DNA of 64,000 nt from positions 1 through 64,000 of the forward strand of contig CABTWE010000002.1 of NCBI GenBank assembly GCA_902488465.1. The letters run 5' to 3'. The notes beneath the pieces were generated by a model. The model saw only the letters and a list, made by a program, of their open reading frames with translations. It was not told the DNA's origin and ran no database searches. The position numbers were made by a program, and so were the translations under genes. This DNA is from an uncultured Tissierellia bacterium. Its GTDB lineage: Bacteria; Bacillota; Clostridia; Tissierellales; Peptoniphilaceae. Shown one piece after another: positions 18,156 to 26,268 of the stretch. Positions within the stretch are counted from its first letter, which is position 1. Each line of letters opens with the position of its first letter.

Positions 18156-18185
18156 GCGGTGTGGCAATTGTCACACCGTATTTTT
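18156..18185 (+). terminator. Terminator-like hairpin after folT
   Basis: CGGTGTG pairs with CACACCG around a CAATTG-containing loop, followed by TATTTTT. It precedes the ribosome site of the next gene by about 10 nt, so that gene may depend on readthrough. Confidence 0.75.
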
Positions 18186-18205
18186 AATTTAAAGGAGAAC
18201 ACGTT

Positions 18206-18862
18206 ATGAACATTAGTTGGGAAAATAGGAGAAATTTAAATCTACCTGATTTAACAAATGAAGAAAAAGCAAAAATATTAGAAGAAAGACTGTATATGTT
18301 TCCCCATATAACATTAACCGTTATAAAACAAACTTTAAATGAAACTCTCGAAGATTTAAAAAAAGAAAATGCAAAGCCTGAGTTTTTGGAAGGATTCATG
18401 GAAGTTATAGATGTAGTAGAAAAGTTTTCCGGACAATATGTTGGAGAGGAAGAAGCCTATAATGACTATATACACTCCACAAATTCACTAAATGTTTACT
18501 ACGACACTGACCCTGTTGAAAAAACAATTACAAGACTAATAAAGAAAATTGACCTTGAACCGATAAGCACATACTATGAACTTGACAGGCTTTTAAACTC
18601 ACATCTTAAAAAAGTTACATTTAAAGTAAGTAACGGTTTTAGAGAAGGCTACTGCAGAGCTTGCGGTACAATTGCTTCAAGTTGGATTGACGCGAAGGAA
18701 GAGCAAAACTACAACAACGAGTTTATTTTTAAGATAAACGCTAAAGAACCTGTAAGAATTTATGACATTATAAAAAGAGAGCAAGATCTTCGTGTTGCAA
18801 CAATGTATTGCTTTGCGGACTTCGGTGGTCTCGGTGACAGTCTTAACAATTATTTTAAATAA
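18206..18862 (+). CDS. Hypothetical protein, 218 residues
   Basis: I do not recognise a family. The protein is soluble, rich in Glu/Lys, mostly helical by eye, and has no signal peptide or membrane segment. It contains one Cys pair, YCRACGT (about residues 152-158), in an otherwise Cys-poor sequence, and a second conserved-looking segment VRIYDIIKREQDLRVATMYC near the C-terminus. AAAGGAGAACACGTT gives a good ribosome site. It lies behind the terminator hairpin of the riboswitch-controlled transporter, in the same direction and with no obvious promoter of its own, so it may be a partial-readthrough partner of folate uptake. This is inference from position only. Confidence 0.7.
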   Translation: MNISWENRRNLNLPDLTNEEKAKILEERLYMFPHITLTVIKQTLNETLEDLKKENAKPEFLEGFMEVIDVVEKFSGQYVGEEEAYNDYIHSTNSLNVYYDTDPVEKTITRLIKKIDLEPISTYYELDRLLNSHLKKVTFKVSNGFREGYCRACGTIASSWIDAKEEQNYNNEFIFKINAKEPVRIYDIIKREQDLRVATMYCFADFGGLGDSLNNYFK

Positions 18863-18870
18863 CAAGCCAT

Positions 18871-18898
18871 GGAATGGAGCGCTGCTTCATTCCTTTTT
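18871..18898 (+). terminator. Intrinsic terminator
   Basis: GGAATGGAGC pairs with GCTTCATTCC (one G-U pair) around a very short loop, followed directly by TTTTT. Confidence 0.85.
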
Positions 18899-18957
18899 AA
18901 TTTACAAAAAAATTTTCATGTGATATAATTTATATAATTTACAAAAAGGAGATTTAT

Positions 18958-19644
18958 ATGAAAAACAAAATTTTATTAATATTAATTGCAATCACGCTTG
19001 CATTTAGCTTTGGCGGTTGCAAAAAGAAAAAATCGACAATCGATTCAAAAAAAGAGCAAGATGAAGCTTCGCAAAAGCAAAATGAAGAAGAATTTAAAAA
19101 CAATGCTCTAGAAATTATAAAAAAATATAAAGTGATTCAAAAAGAAAACGAAGAAAATCCCGACAAAAAAGTTATCCTTGCAAAAGTCGGTGATGAGGAA
19201 GTCCTAAAATCCGACGTCGATTTCGTTATGGATTCAAGATATATAGGAAAAGATAAGCTCCCTGATGAAGAAACGCAAAAAAAGGAAAGAGAATCCATTC
19301 TTGAAAATATGATTCAAAAGGCCGGAGCAATTTCATACGCGAAAAAGAACGGTCTATATCCAAGCGACGAAGACATAAATAAGGCCCTTGAAAAACTTAA
19401 GGAAACAATTAATTCCGATGAGTATGAAACAAAAAAAGCTGAAGCGGTAATGAAAAAGACCGGTTGGGACATGGACCAATATGTAGAAAGCTATCGAAAA
19501 GATATTGCCGAAACTTTTGCGGTCGACAGCCTTTTTAAGGATTACAAGAAAAAGTATCCGACAAAAGAAGACCAAAAATATACTTTCCAAAACTTCCTCG
19601 ATGAAATTATGTCGGGAGAACAAGTTGAAAGATTTGATAAATAA
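18958..19644 (+). CDS. Lipoprotein with SurA-N-like domain
   Basis: Protein of 228 residues with a lipoprotein signal: a hydrophobic stretch (LLILIAITLAFSFGG) and Cys at about residue 20 followed by KKKK. After a charged linker, VILAKVGDEEVLKSDVDFVMD and ESILENMIQKAGAISYAKKNGLYPSDEDI resemble the SurA N-terminal chaperone domain found in PrsA/SurA-type proteins. The parvulin isomerase domain normally following it is missing, because the gene ends naturally before a terminator. It could be an outer-face chaperone, but the function is not established. It is a single gene with its own ribosome site (AAAAGGAGA). Confidence 0.78.
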   Translation: MKNKILLILIAITLAFSFGGCKKKKSTIDSKKEQDEASQKQNEEEFKNNALEIIKKYKVIQKENEENPDKKVILAKVGDEEVLKSDVDFVMDSRYIGKDKLPDEETQKKERESILENMIQKAGAISYAKKNGLYPSDEDINKALEKLKETINSDEYETKKAEAVMKKTGWDMDQYVESYRKDIAETFAVDSLFKDYKKKYPTKEDQKYTFQNFLDEIMSGEQVERFDK

Positions 19645-19655
19645 ATAAAAATAAA

Positions 19656-19675
19656 AATCCCTCGTTTGAGGGATT
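19656..19675. terminator. Bidirectional terminator
   Basis: AATCCCTC-GTTT-GAGGGATT with an A-run on the left, between the convergent lipoprotein and marR genes. Confidence 0.8.
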
Positions 19676-20122
19676 CTACATAAATTCTGATTTTGTTTTT
19701 TGAAGTTCCACAACAAGCTTTTCAAGATTTTTTGCAAGGCTTTCGTGTTCTTCTCTCGTTAGGGCGCGTAGTACTTCCTGGAGGTATTCGCGCCTTATTT
19801 GTATTACATTATTTATTATATCGTGTCCTTTTGGAAGGGCACTTATTTTGATGAATCTTGCATCCTTTTCGTCCTTTTCGCGTTTGACAAGTTCCAATTT
19901 TTCCATTCGCTTAAGTGTTTCTGTTACCGTTGAACATGCCATATCCATTTTCTCTGAAAGTTCACTCAAGTTCATCTCATCGTTGTGATTTATTATAACC
20001 TGTAATGTTCTAAACTGTGCCGGAGAAATATCGTAGTCCTTTAAAATCGTGCGACCTTTTTTTCGGATAATAAAGTCCGACATCCTCAAATCTCTTTCAA
20101 TTTTTTCAATCAGTTTATCCAT
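19676..20122 (-). CDS. MarR family transcriptional regulator
   Basis: Winged-helix regulator of 148 residues. The DNA-binding core runs from ISPAQFRTLQVIINH through MNLSELSEKMDMACSTVTETLKRMEKLELVKREKDEKDARFIKI, with the typical D-x-R wing. N- and C-terminal helices would form the dimer interface. It begins 2 nt after the stop of the lipid kinase gene with no clear ribosome site, so translation is likely coupled. Its targets are unknown. The nearby ABC exporter genes at 24.5 kb are a possible target, as MarR proteins often control exporters. Confidence 0.9.
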   Translation of the reverse strand: MDKLIEKIERDLRMSDFIIRKKGRTILKDYDISPAQFRTLQVIINHNDEMNLSELSEKMDMACSTVTETLKRMEKLELVKREKDEKDARFIKISALPKGHDIINNVIQIRREYLQEVLRALTREEHESLAKNLEKLVVELQKTKSEFM

Positions 20123-20124
20123 AG

Positions 20125-21006
20125 CTATACCAATAAATTAATCGCTTTGTGAACAACTTCAAAAGTTGCAGGAAGCGTTCCAAAAAATTCACCGTCGACA
20201 TCAAGTTCCACTTCTTCAGGAGACGAAAAACTTATCTTCTTTGTTTTAAAATACATAACACTTGGATGTTTTACATGTTCTCCCGCTCTTATTTTCATAA
20301 AGACAGTGACCAAATCTGAAATTGGCATTTCACGAACTACTAAAACATCCAATAGTCCATCATGCACACTTGCAAGAGGTGCCATTTTTTGAAAACCGCC
20401 TACCGATTTTGAATTTGCGACAAGTGCCATGTACGAAACATACTCACCCGACACTTCTTCCGACTCAATTTTCATCTTTATAGGTCTTAAATTTTCAGGC
20501 GTGAGCTCCGTTAAGGCTTTCATTACATAAGCCGCCCTTCCAAATGCAGTCTTAAGCCCAACCGGCGTATTGTGTGCAACATCCGTCAAAATACCGCATG
20601 CACCCACATTCATAAAATACCTGTCTGAAACTTTTCCACAATCGACACATTCAATCTTTCCGCTCACTATTGTCTTATATGTATCCCAATCATCTTTTTG
20701 TAGACCCATATAAATAGCAAAATCATTAGTTGTACCACCAGGCATAATCATTACCGGAATTTTGGAGTTGCTTTCTTGTATACCGCAAACAACTTCATTA
20801 ACCGTTCCGTCTCCTCCGACAACTACAATTCTGTCTACTTTGTCATTCTCAGCTTCAATTGCAAACTTGGTCGCATCATGCGCTTTTTGTGTAAATCGCA
20901 TACTTACTTCATGTCCGTCTTCAAAAAGATACTTTATAATATTTGAAACCTTCTCCTGCGACCTCTCTCTGCCGCTTTTCGGGTTATAAATAAATCTTAT
21001 ATGCAA
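20125..21006 (-). CDS. Diacylglycerol/lipid kinase family protein (DagK/YegS/BmrU type)
   Basis: Protein of 293 residues. The N-terminus IRFIYNPKSGRERSQEK and the nucleotide motif IVVVGGDGTVNEVVCGI define the family, with PVMIMPGGTTNDFAIYMGL and LDVDGEFFGT completing it. Members phosphorylate diacylglycerol or related lipids to recycle phosphatidic acid. The start codon is TTG at 21006: AGAGGTG lies 8 nt before it and no ATG is nearby. An extended -10 (TTGGTATAAT) lies about 35 nt upstream. It is followed by marR, making a two-gene unit. Confidence 0.9.
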   Translation of the reverse strand: MHIRFIYNPKSGRERSQEKVSNIIKYLFEDGHEVSMRFTQKAHDATKFAIEAENDKVDRIVVVGGDGTVNEVVCGIQESNSKIPVMIMPGGTTNDFAIYMGLQKDDWDTYKTIVSGKIECVDCGKVSDRYFMNVGACGILTDVAHNTPVGLKTAFGRAAYVMKALTELTPENLRPIKMKIESEEVSGEYVSYMALVANSKSVGGFQKMAPLASVHDGLLDVLVVREMPISDLVTVFMKIRAGEHVKHPSVMYFKTKKISFSSPEEVELDVDGEFFGTLPATFEVVHKAINLLV

Positions 21007-21061
21007 AAAAATTCACCTCTAACAATAATTATACCAAATCATATTTAACGTTTCAATAGTA

Positions 21062-21087
21062 AAAGCCGCTCTTAAAAGAACGGCTTT
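21062..21087 (-). terminator. Terminator of the lipoprotein/glucosaminidase unit
   Basis: AAAGCCG and CGGCTTT form a stem extended by TTCTT/AAGAG. On the minus strand it is followed by a short T-run. Confidence 0.8.
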
Positions 21088-21102
21088 GTTGTGTTCATCA
21101 TT

Positions 21103-22209
21103 TTATTGTTTTGCCAGAGTGTTTGAAACAATATTTTCAAAAACAACTCCGGAGAAATTTTCTATACTATCCATAATAAAGAAATCTTCAATCATGACAC
21201 CTGTCGCTCCCGGAGCGAATAAATCCTCATAGTAATAGATTACAAGCGTCTTTTTCTTGCCGTCCTCCATATAAGTTTTTATAAGAGGATTAGGAAGTTT
21301 TCTCATATCAGATAAAAACTTTGCCCTCACCTCGTCAGGTCTTTGAAATAAATCTTTCATTGTCGGGTTCGGGTCAAAGTCCCAATCCTTATTTACCTTT
21401 GCTTCTCTTAACAAGTCGTACGTTTTGATATATTCTGACTTGGAAAGCGGCTCTAATATCGCTTTCATCTCCGCATCCGGTTCCACAGATTTCAAAAATC
21501 CGTTTTTCACCAAATCAAGCGGCGTTTTTGTAGATTCGTTCACATCGCTAAAAATTCCGAAATAATCTAAAAACTTGTCGCCCATGATAAGAGGTTTTCC
21601 CTCATAGTAACAATAATCAAGAGCGTCAGCTTCCACATTTTTTGCCGGATAAAATTCTACAAAACGGTCCAGAAAATCATTGAACTCATTAAAATCGGTG
21701 AATGGTTCATCATTTTTCGCCTTCAAAACAGTTATAAAGTTTGTATAACAAGGACCGCTAAGCGTTATGCCGGTGCCCATCTCATCTTTAAAACAATTTC
21801 CGTCCTTATCGATTTCCGCTTTCAAAAAAACTGCGTCCGGAATGCCGTCCGACGAAAAATCAACCGAATTTGCAACTTTTGAAACAAGTTTTTTGCCCTC
21901 ATCGGTCGAAAGAAGATTTCTTAATCCTTCTTTTTTTGCATCGTCAAGATACAAGCAGTCAAGCATCTTCTGATCTCCAACGGAAAACCAAGTGAAGAAA
22001 TCAATTGTCATATTTCTAAGCTCTTCGCTTCTTATGACAATATTTCCATTTTCATAATCTCTTCCGTATTTGTCCTTTGAAGTGTCCGCCACTTCCTCAT
22101 TGTCCGGCTTTGAAGACTCGGTTTCATCATTTATTTTTTCATTTGACGTTTTATTGCATCCTTGAAGGATGAATAAAAAAGCAAATAACAAAACCATTAT
22201 TTTTTTCAT
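21103..22209 (-). CDS. Lipoprotein of unknown function
   Basis: Protein of 368 residues with a lipobox (MVLLFAFLFILQGC, lipidated Cys at about residue 18) and a Ser/Glu/Asp-rich linker. The mature part is soluble and acidic, with several Tyr- and Asp-rich segments (VEADALDYCYYEGKPLIMGDKFLDYF). I recognise no domain. It follows the predicted glucosaminidase by 8 nt and is probably expressed with it, which suggests a cell-surface role. A terminator hairpin follows. Confidence 0.75.
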   Translation of the reverse strand: MKKIMVLLFAFLFILQGCNKTSNEKINDETESSKPDNEEVADTSKDKYGRDYENGNIVIRSEELRNMTIDFFTWFSVGDQKMLDCLYLDDAKKEGLRNLLSTDEGKKLVSKVANSVDFSSDGIPDAVFLKAEIDKDGNCFKDEMGTGITLSGPCYTNFITVLKAKNDEPFTDFNEFNDFLDRFVEFYPAKNVEADALDYCYYEGKPLIMGDKFLDYFGIFSDVNESTKTPLDLVKNGFLKSVEPDAEMKAILEPLSKSEYIKTYDLLREAKVNKDWDFDPNPTMKDLFQRPDEVRAKFLSDMRKLPNPLIKTYMEDGKKKTLVIYYYEDLFAPGATGVMIEDFFIMDSIENFSGVVFENIVSNTLAKQ

Positions 22210-22217
22210 AATTCACC

Positions 22218-22841
22218 TCATGATAATTCTGATGATTCTAATTTTAAACTTATCATTAAATCGTTATACTCTGCCGGTTCAATTAAATCGACTGTTTCAA
22301 CCTCTTCTTCTACCTTTGTGTAACTTTCAAGCTTCTTCATAAAACTTGAGAATTTAACAAAAACCAAATCTCTCCACTTTGCATCGTGTAGCGGACAATA
22401 TGACTTTGAAAATGCCATGAACTGTTTATCAATAAACGTCGAATTGTTCATAATCTCCCCAAATGCCATAATATTATCTGCTATATTTTTATAAAATATT
22501 TTTTTCCCACGAAACATCAATCCAAAATAATTGTTTTTACCATCAACTCTTCCGGAGTCAATTCCGCCTTCAATCGATGCAATTGAAATTGCAAACACAG
22601 CGTTTGCATTATACCTATCTTCCATCTCTCTAAATATCTTACCATAACCTTTTAAGCTTGTATCAGCAAGGATATGATCGATTTCCTCTGAAGTTAAGCC
22701 ACTAGGTTTGTGTAAATTTGTCTTATATATATTTGTGTTGTGAAAAACTTTTGGCTTTACTTGTGTTTTTAGCTCTCCCTCCGCAAAAGCAGTTGTAATC
22801 AACATGCTGACGCAAGCGAGAACAGTTAAAAATTTTCGCAT
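22218..22841 (-). CDS. Exported glucosaminidase-like protein (GH73-type fold)
   Basis: Protein of 207 residues with an N-terminal signal peptide (LTVLACVSMLITTAFAEG). Residues about 50-150 resemble GH73/LytG-type N-acetylglucosaminidases: TSEEIDHILADTSLKGYGKI, then RYNANAVFAISIASIEGG with a Glu in the usual catalytic position, and KNNYFGLMF, which corresponds to the KNN-(I/L)-FG motif. It would cut glycan strands of peptidoglycan. It is short, with no wall-binding repeats. The C-terminal 50 residues are acidic. The hydrolase call is by motif only. Confidence 0.72.
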   Translation of the reverse strand: MRKFLTVLACVSMLITTAFAEGELKTQVKPKVFHNTNIYKTNLHKPSGLTSEEIDHILADTSLKGYGKIFREMEDRYNANAVFAISIASIEGGIDSGRVDGKNNYFGLMFRGKKIFYKNIADNIMAFGEIMNNSTFIDKQFMAFSKSYCPLHDAKWRDLVFVKFSSFMKKLESYTKVEEEVETVDLIEPAEYNDLMISLKLESSELS

Positions 22842-23002
22842 ATTACCTCCGTTCTTGTGAACATAAAATATTATATATCATTTTTCCAAAGATTGCAAAT
22901 TTTATAAAATCTTCCCCACTTATATGAGTGATAATGCGGTTTATAAGATTTAAATCCTCCACTTCCGGGTATATATTTATTGAAAAGGGGGTTTTGATTT
23001 TT

Positions 23003-23137
23003 ATGGGAATAATTTTAATATTCTTGCTCCTCGTTCTTTTTGTTTCTACAATAAGTAAATCAGATCCAAACGGTGGTCAAGATGGCGATGCAAAAGATTA
23101 TTTTGGATACATGGATGAAATAAATAGAAAAAAATAA
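23003..23137 (+). CDS. Small single-membrane-segment protein (44 residues)
   Basis: From ATG 23003 (GGGGG lies 11 nt upstream) the product is MGIILIFLLLVLFVSTISKS followed by a short polar tail ending INRKK. It has one membrane segment and an acidic cytoplasmic or external tail. A longer frame from GTG 22928 (69 residues) has no ribosome site. The nearby G-C-rich terminator hairpin on the same strand supports a transcript. Its function is unknown. Confidence 0.5.
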   Translation: MGIILIFLLLVLFVSTISKSDPNGGQDGDAKDYFGYMDEINRKK

Positions 23138-23168
23138 ATTGCGAACTAATTCGCAATCTAAACCTTGA

Positions 23169-23198
23169 GTCGGCGATTTAAAAATCTCCGGCTTTTTT
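23169..23198 (+). terminator. Terminator after the small membrane protein
   Basis: GTCGGCGATTT pairs with AAATCTCCGGC (one mismatch) and is followed by TTTTTT. A further inverted repeat, TTGCGAA-CTAA-TTCGCAA, lies at 23139-23156 without a T-run. Confidence 0.75.
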
Positions 23199-23209
23199 GT
23201 ATTTTAAAA

Positions 23210-23232
23210 GGACACGCTCTGTGAGCATGTCC
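23210..23232. terminator. Bidirectional terminator
   Basis: GGACACGCTC-TGT-GAGCATGTCC, with TCTTTTTT on the right and AAAA on the left, just past the stop of the DUF948-like gene. Confidence 0.85.
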
Positions 23233-23238
23233 TCTTTT

Positions 23239-23760
23239 TTAAAACATATTTTTTATTGAGTCAACAGTTGAAATAATTCTACTTAAAACATCTTTTTTTG
23301 TTTCAAAGAAACTGTATTTAACACCGTTCACTCCCCTTTGGAAGAGGCTTGAAACACTGTCTGCTGTTTCTTTTGTCTTATTTCCGACTTCTGCAAGTCC
23401 GGTTGCTACTTGTCTTATTCCGTATGCAATATTATCGGTTGCATCTTTTGCTGTTCCTGTTACATGTGATACATCGTTTGAAACGCTTGTCACATTAGAT
23501 AGTATGGCTGCAATTTCAGGTTTGCTCTTTTCGGCAATTTCACCCACGCTGTAAGTTATGTCGGAAACATTTTCCAAAACTTCAGGTACTACACTCATCG
23601 AGTGATCTATTGCAGGCTTGTTATCATCCAAAATGGTCTTTGCGCTCTTCACAGTCTTTGCAAGATTAACCATAAACATTCCAAGTCCAACGAGAGCAAA
23701 AACTCCCGCACCCATAACGATATATAACAGGATATATTTAATTATTTCCCAAGTTGTCAT
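23239..23760 (-). CDS. DUF948-like membrane-anchored protein (YtxG-like)
   Basis: Protein of 173 residues. One N-terminal membrane segment (about residues 7-32, ILLYIVMGAGVFALVGLGMF) is followed by a long amphipathic helical region with heptad-like Val/Ile/Thr spacing (about 40-150), reminiscent of DUF948 and of methyl-accepting-protein coiled coils. It follows the YtxH-like gene by 10 nt. In Bacillus the ytxG-ytxH pair belongs to a general stress operon. The pair is recognised here by order and domain type, and its function is unknown. Confidence 0.75.
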   Translation of the reverse strand: MTTWEIIKYILLYIVMGAGVFALVGLGMFMVNLAKTVKSAKTILDDNKPAIDHSMSVVPEVLENVSDITYSVGEIAEKSKPEIAAILSNVTSVSNDVSHVTGTAKDATDNIAYGIRQVATGLAEVGNKTKETADSVSSLFQRGVNGVKYSFFETKKDVLSRIISTVDSIKNMF

Positions 23761-23770
23761 AAATCGTCAC

Positions 23771-24241
23771 CTATTTCTTTGCTTTTTCTACTTTTTCTTC
23801 TGCTTTATCTGCTGCTTTTTCTACTTTTTCCTCTGCTTTATCTGCTGCTTTTTCAGCTTCTTTTTTTGCTTTTTCAAGACCTTCTCTTGTGTTGTCGATA
23901 GCGTCTTCAGCTTTATCAAGAGCTTTCAACTTCAAATCGTCTGCCTTATCCTTTGCATTGTCTAAAGCTTTCTTGCCCTTGTCATAAATTCCTTGAGCTT
24001 TATCTTGAACTTTTTCTTTAGCATTTTTTGCAATTTCTTCGGCTTGATCTCTCTTTTCGTTGTAGAAGTTCTTAATGTCTTCTCTTGTTTCATCTCCGCT
24101 CTTAGGTGCAAATAGCACACCAGCTACGCCACCGATTGCTAAACCTGTTGCAAGGCCTGCGAAACATTTCAAGCCGTCTTCAATTAATTTCTTTCTTCTT
24201 TCTTCTTTTCTTTTAGCTTCAATCATGTCAAAAATTTTCAT
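23771..24241 (-). CDS. YtxH domain protein with LEA-like 11-residue repeats
   Basis: Protein of 156 residues. The start is ATG 24241 because GGAGG lies 8 nt before it (an in-frame ATG at 24256 has none). A YtxH hydrophobic segment (CFAGLATGLAIGGVAGVLFAPKSG, described by parts at about residues 28-50) is followed by a highly charged Lys/Glu/Ala helix to the end. Its last part repeats an 11-residue unit (EKAADKAEEKV) twice, as in late-embryogenesis-abundant stress proteins. The 33-bp DNA repeats at 23781-23846 encode it. Likely a membrane-associated stress protein. Confidence 0.82.
   Translation of the reverse strand: MKIFDMIEAKRKEERRKKLIEDGLKCFAGLATGLAIGGVAGVLFAPKSGDETREDIKNFYNEKRDQAEEIAKNAKEKVQDKAQGIYDKGKKALDNAKDKADDLKLKALDKAEDAIDNTREGLEKAKKEAEKAADKAEEKVEKAADKAEEKVEKAKK
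23781..23846 (-). repeat. Two tandem 33-bp repeats inside the ytxH-like gene
   Basis: Units 23781-23813 and 23814-23846 differ at one base and keep the frame, adding 11 residues each. Expansion or contraction would change the length of the charged helix without a frameshift. Confidence 0.85.
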
Positions 24242-24447
24242 ATCTAAAACCTCCATATATTTCTTGATATTTCTTGTATTAATAAATTCAAAATCTTTTG
24301 AGTTTATTTAATCCAACTATTTATTTGATACCCGATATATGTAATTTTAAACAAAATTTATCCTACATATAAAATTTTTTTGTCACTGTTTATCTATTTT
24401 CATTCTAAGTTTTTCATAAATATTAGTTTATTTTCTTTAACTTTGTG

Positions 24448-24505
24448 GTATAATAATTATTAAATGAATTATATTTTTTTATTATTATATTTCGGTTGCC
24501 GAAAT
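24448..24505 (+). promoter_or_regulatory. Promoter and palindrome upstream of the heterodimeric ABC exporter
   Basis: An extended -10, TGGTATAAT (hexamer 24448-24453), is followed by a perfect 7-bp inverted repeat ATTTCGG-TTG-CCGAAAT (24489-24505) just before the GAGGAGG ribosome site. The palindrome could be an operator or an RNA hairpin at the ribosome site. The rest of 24242-24447 is AT-rich with no other feature I can name. Confidence 0.55.
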
Positions 24506-24519
24506 GATGAGGAGGTACT

Positions 24520-26268
24520 ATGAAATTTTTAAAGTCGATATCAAGATATATGAAGCCCTATAAGGGTCAATATATCATTGGTGTATTGTGGCTCATTATC
24601 ATTGACACTCTAGTGATTTATGTGCCTCAAATTCTAAGAAATTTTGCAAACGACTACCAAAGCGGCACTCTTACAAAAGACAAACTTATTACTTATGCAC
24701 TTTTGACAATAGGTGCAGGACTCGTAATGAGTATTGGAAGATACTTTTGGCGAGTATGTCTTTTTGGAAGTGCAAGAAGAATTGAGTATGACATAAGAAG
24801 GCAACTCTTCACCCATTGGTTAAGTATGGATAACGAGTTTTACAACTACCATAAGATCGGAGATCTTATGGCGTATGCAACAAACGATATAAATTCAGTC
24901 AGAATGTTTACCGGTGAAGGTATTATGATGAGCGTCGACTCTTCTTTCATGCTCATTTTTACAATTATTATGATGATTCGAACAGTTGGCCTTAGAATCA
25001 CTACGATAACTCTTTTGCCGATTCCAATAACTGCCGTAATAATTATATCTTCCGGAAAAGTTTTCTACAAAATTTTTAGGAAAAGGCAGGAAGCATACGC
25101 AAAACTCAGTGACGTTACAACCGAAAGTTTTTCAGGTATCTCTGTTATAAAAGCTTTTGTTGAAGAAGAGGAAACAAAAAGACGTTTTGACAAAGTAAAT
25201 AGAAATTACTACAACAAGGACTTAAATGTCGTAAAGACACAAACTTTTTTCTTCCCGTTTATGGTTCTATTAGCAGGAATCAGTTATATGCTTGTAATAT
25301 TCTTTGGTGCAAAATATGTTATTGACGGCACTTTAAGCCTTGGTGATTTTGTCGCATTATATACTTATATTGGAATTATTATGTGGCCGGCAAGAAGTCT
25401 CGGCATTATCATTGGACAAATACAACAAGGAAGCGCCGGTCTTTTTAGAATTGAAGATATGCTTAAAAACAAACCTACTATAAAAGATATCGACAATCCT
25501 ATTCGATTGACAGATGAAAAAACTTCTATTGAATTTAGAAATGTTTCATTTAAATATCCCGGCGAAGAAAATTATGCTTTAAAAAATATCAGCTTTAAAC
25601 TTGAAGACGGAAAAAGCCTCGCTCTTGTTGGTAAGACCGGCAGCTCAAAATCTACCATTTTAAAACTTATTTTTAGAGAATATCTCCCGAATGAAGGCGA
25701 AATTTTGATTGACAATCATCCGATTGAAAACATAAAAATAAATGATTTCTCCGAAAAGACAGGTTATGTTCCACAGGACAATTTTCTTTTCTCTGAAAGT
25801 TTAAAAGAAAACATTGCATTCTCGTTTGAAAAAGATTACGATATCAATGAAATTTATGAGGCTGCAAAACAATCCGGAGTCTACGATGACATAACGGATT
25901 TTAAAGACGGTTTTGATACTGTCATCGGTGAAAGAGGTGTCACTTTGTCAGGCGGACAAAAGCAACGTGTATCAATCGCACGTGCACTTATAAAAAATCC
26001 AAGTTTTCTTGTGCTTGATGACTCGCTTTCAGCAGTTGATACAAAGACCGAAAAGAACATATTGGATGCGCTTCAAAAGATCCACGCAACTGAAGTTATT
26101 ATCGCTCACAGAATTTCAACAATTAAAGGATGCGATGAAATTATATTCCTTGAAAACGGTCAAATTAAGGAAAGAGGAACGCACGAAGAACTTGTAAAGC
26201 TTGATGGCGAATACAACACAATGTATCAAAATCAATTGCTTGAAGATGAACTTGAAGGAGGGTTTTAA
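24520..26268 (+). CDS. ABC exporter half-transporter, degenerate-site subunit (BmrC/YheI-like)
   Basis: Membrane-plus-ATPase protein of 582 residues with six membrane segments in residues 1-310. In the ATPase domain the Walker A reads GKTGSSKST (about 370-378), with Ser in place of the last Gly. The signature LSGGQKQR (about 475) is intact. The Walker B ends LVLDDS, with Asp in place of the catalytic Glu, and the switch His is in IIAHRIST. These deviations are those of the non-hydrolysing site of asymmetric exporters such as BmrC and TM287. The partner gene starts at the very next base. Likely exports drugs or lipophilic compounds. Confidence 0.92.
   Translation: MKFLKSISRYMKPYKGQYIIGVLWLIIIDTLVIYVPQILRNFANDYQSGTLTKDKLITYALLTIGAGLVMSIGRYFWRVCLFGSARRIEYDIRRQLFTHWLSMDNEFYNYHKIGDLMAYATNDINSVRMFTGEGIMMSVDSSFMLIFTIIMMIRTVGLRITTITLLPIPITAVIIISSGKVFYKIFRKRQEAYAKLSDVTTESFSGISVIKAFVEEEETKRRFDKVNRNYYNKDLNVVKTQTFFFPFMVLLAGISYMLVIFFGAKYVIDGTLSLGDFVALYTYIGIIMWPARSLGIIIGQIQQGSAGLFRIEDMLKNKPTIKDIDNPIRLTDEKTSIEFRNVSFKYPGEENYALKNISFKLEDGKSLALVGKTGSSKSTILKLIFREYLPNEGEILIDNHPIENIKINDFSEKTGYVPQDNFLFSESLKENIAFSFEKDYDINEIYEAAKQSGVYDDITDFKDGFDTVIGERGVTLSGGQKQRVSIARALIKNPSFLVLDDSLSAVDTKTEKNILDALQKIHATEVIIAHRISTIKGCDEIIFLENGQIKERGTHEELVKLDGEYNTMYQNQLLEDELEGGF

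Noticed and set aside
22928..23002. Upstream GTG start for the small membrane protein
   Set aside because: There is no ribosome site before 22928, and the added residues are not membrane-like. The internal ATG with a G-rich site is preferred, with low certainty.
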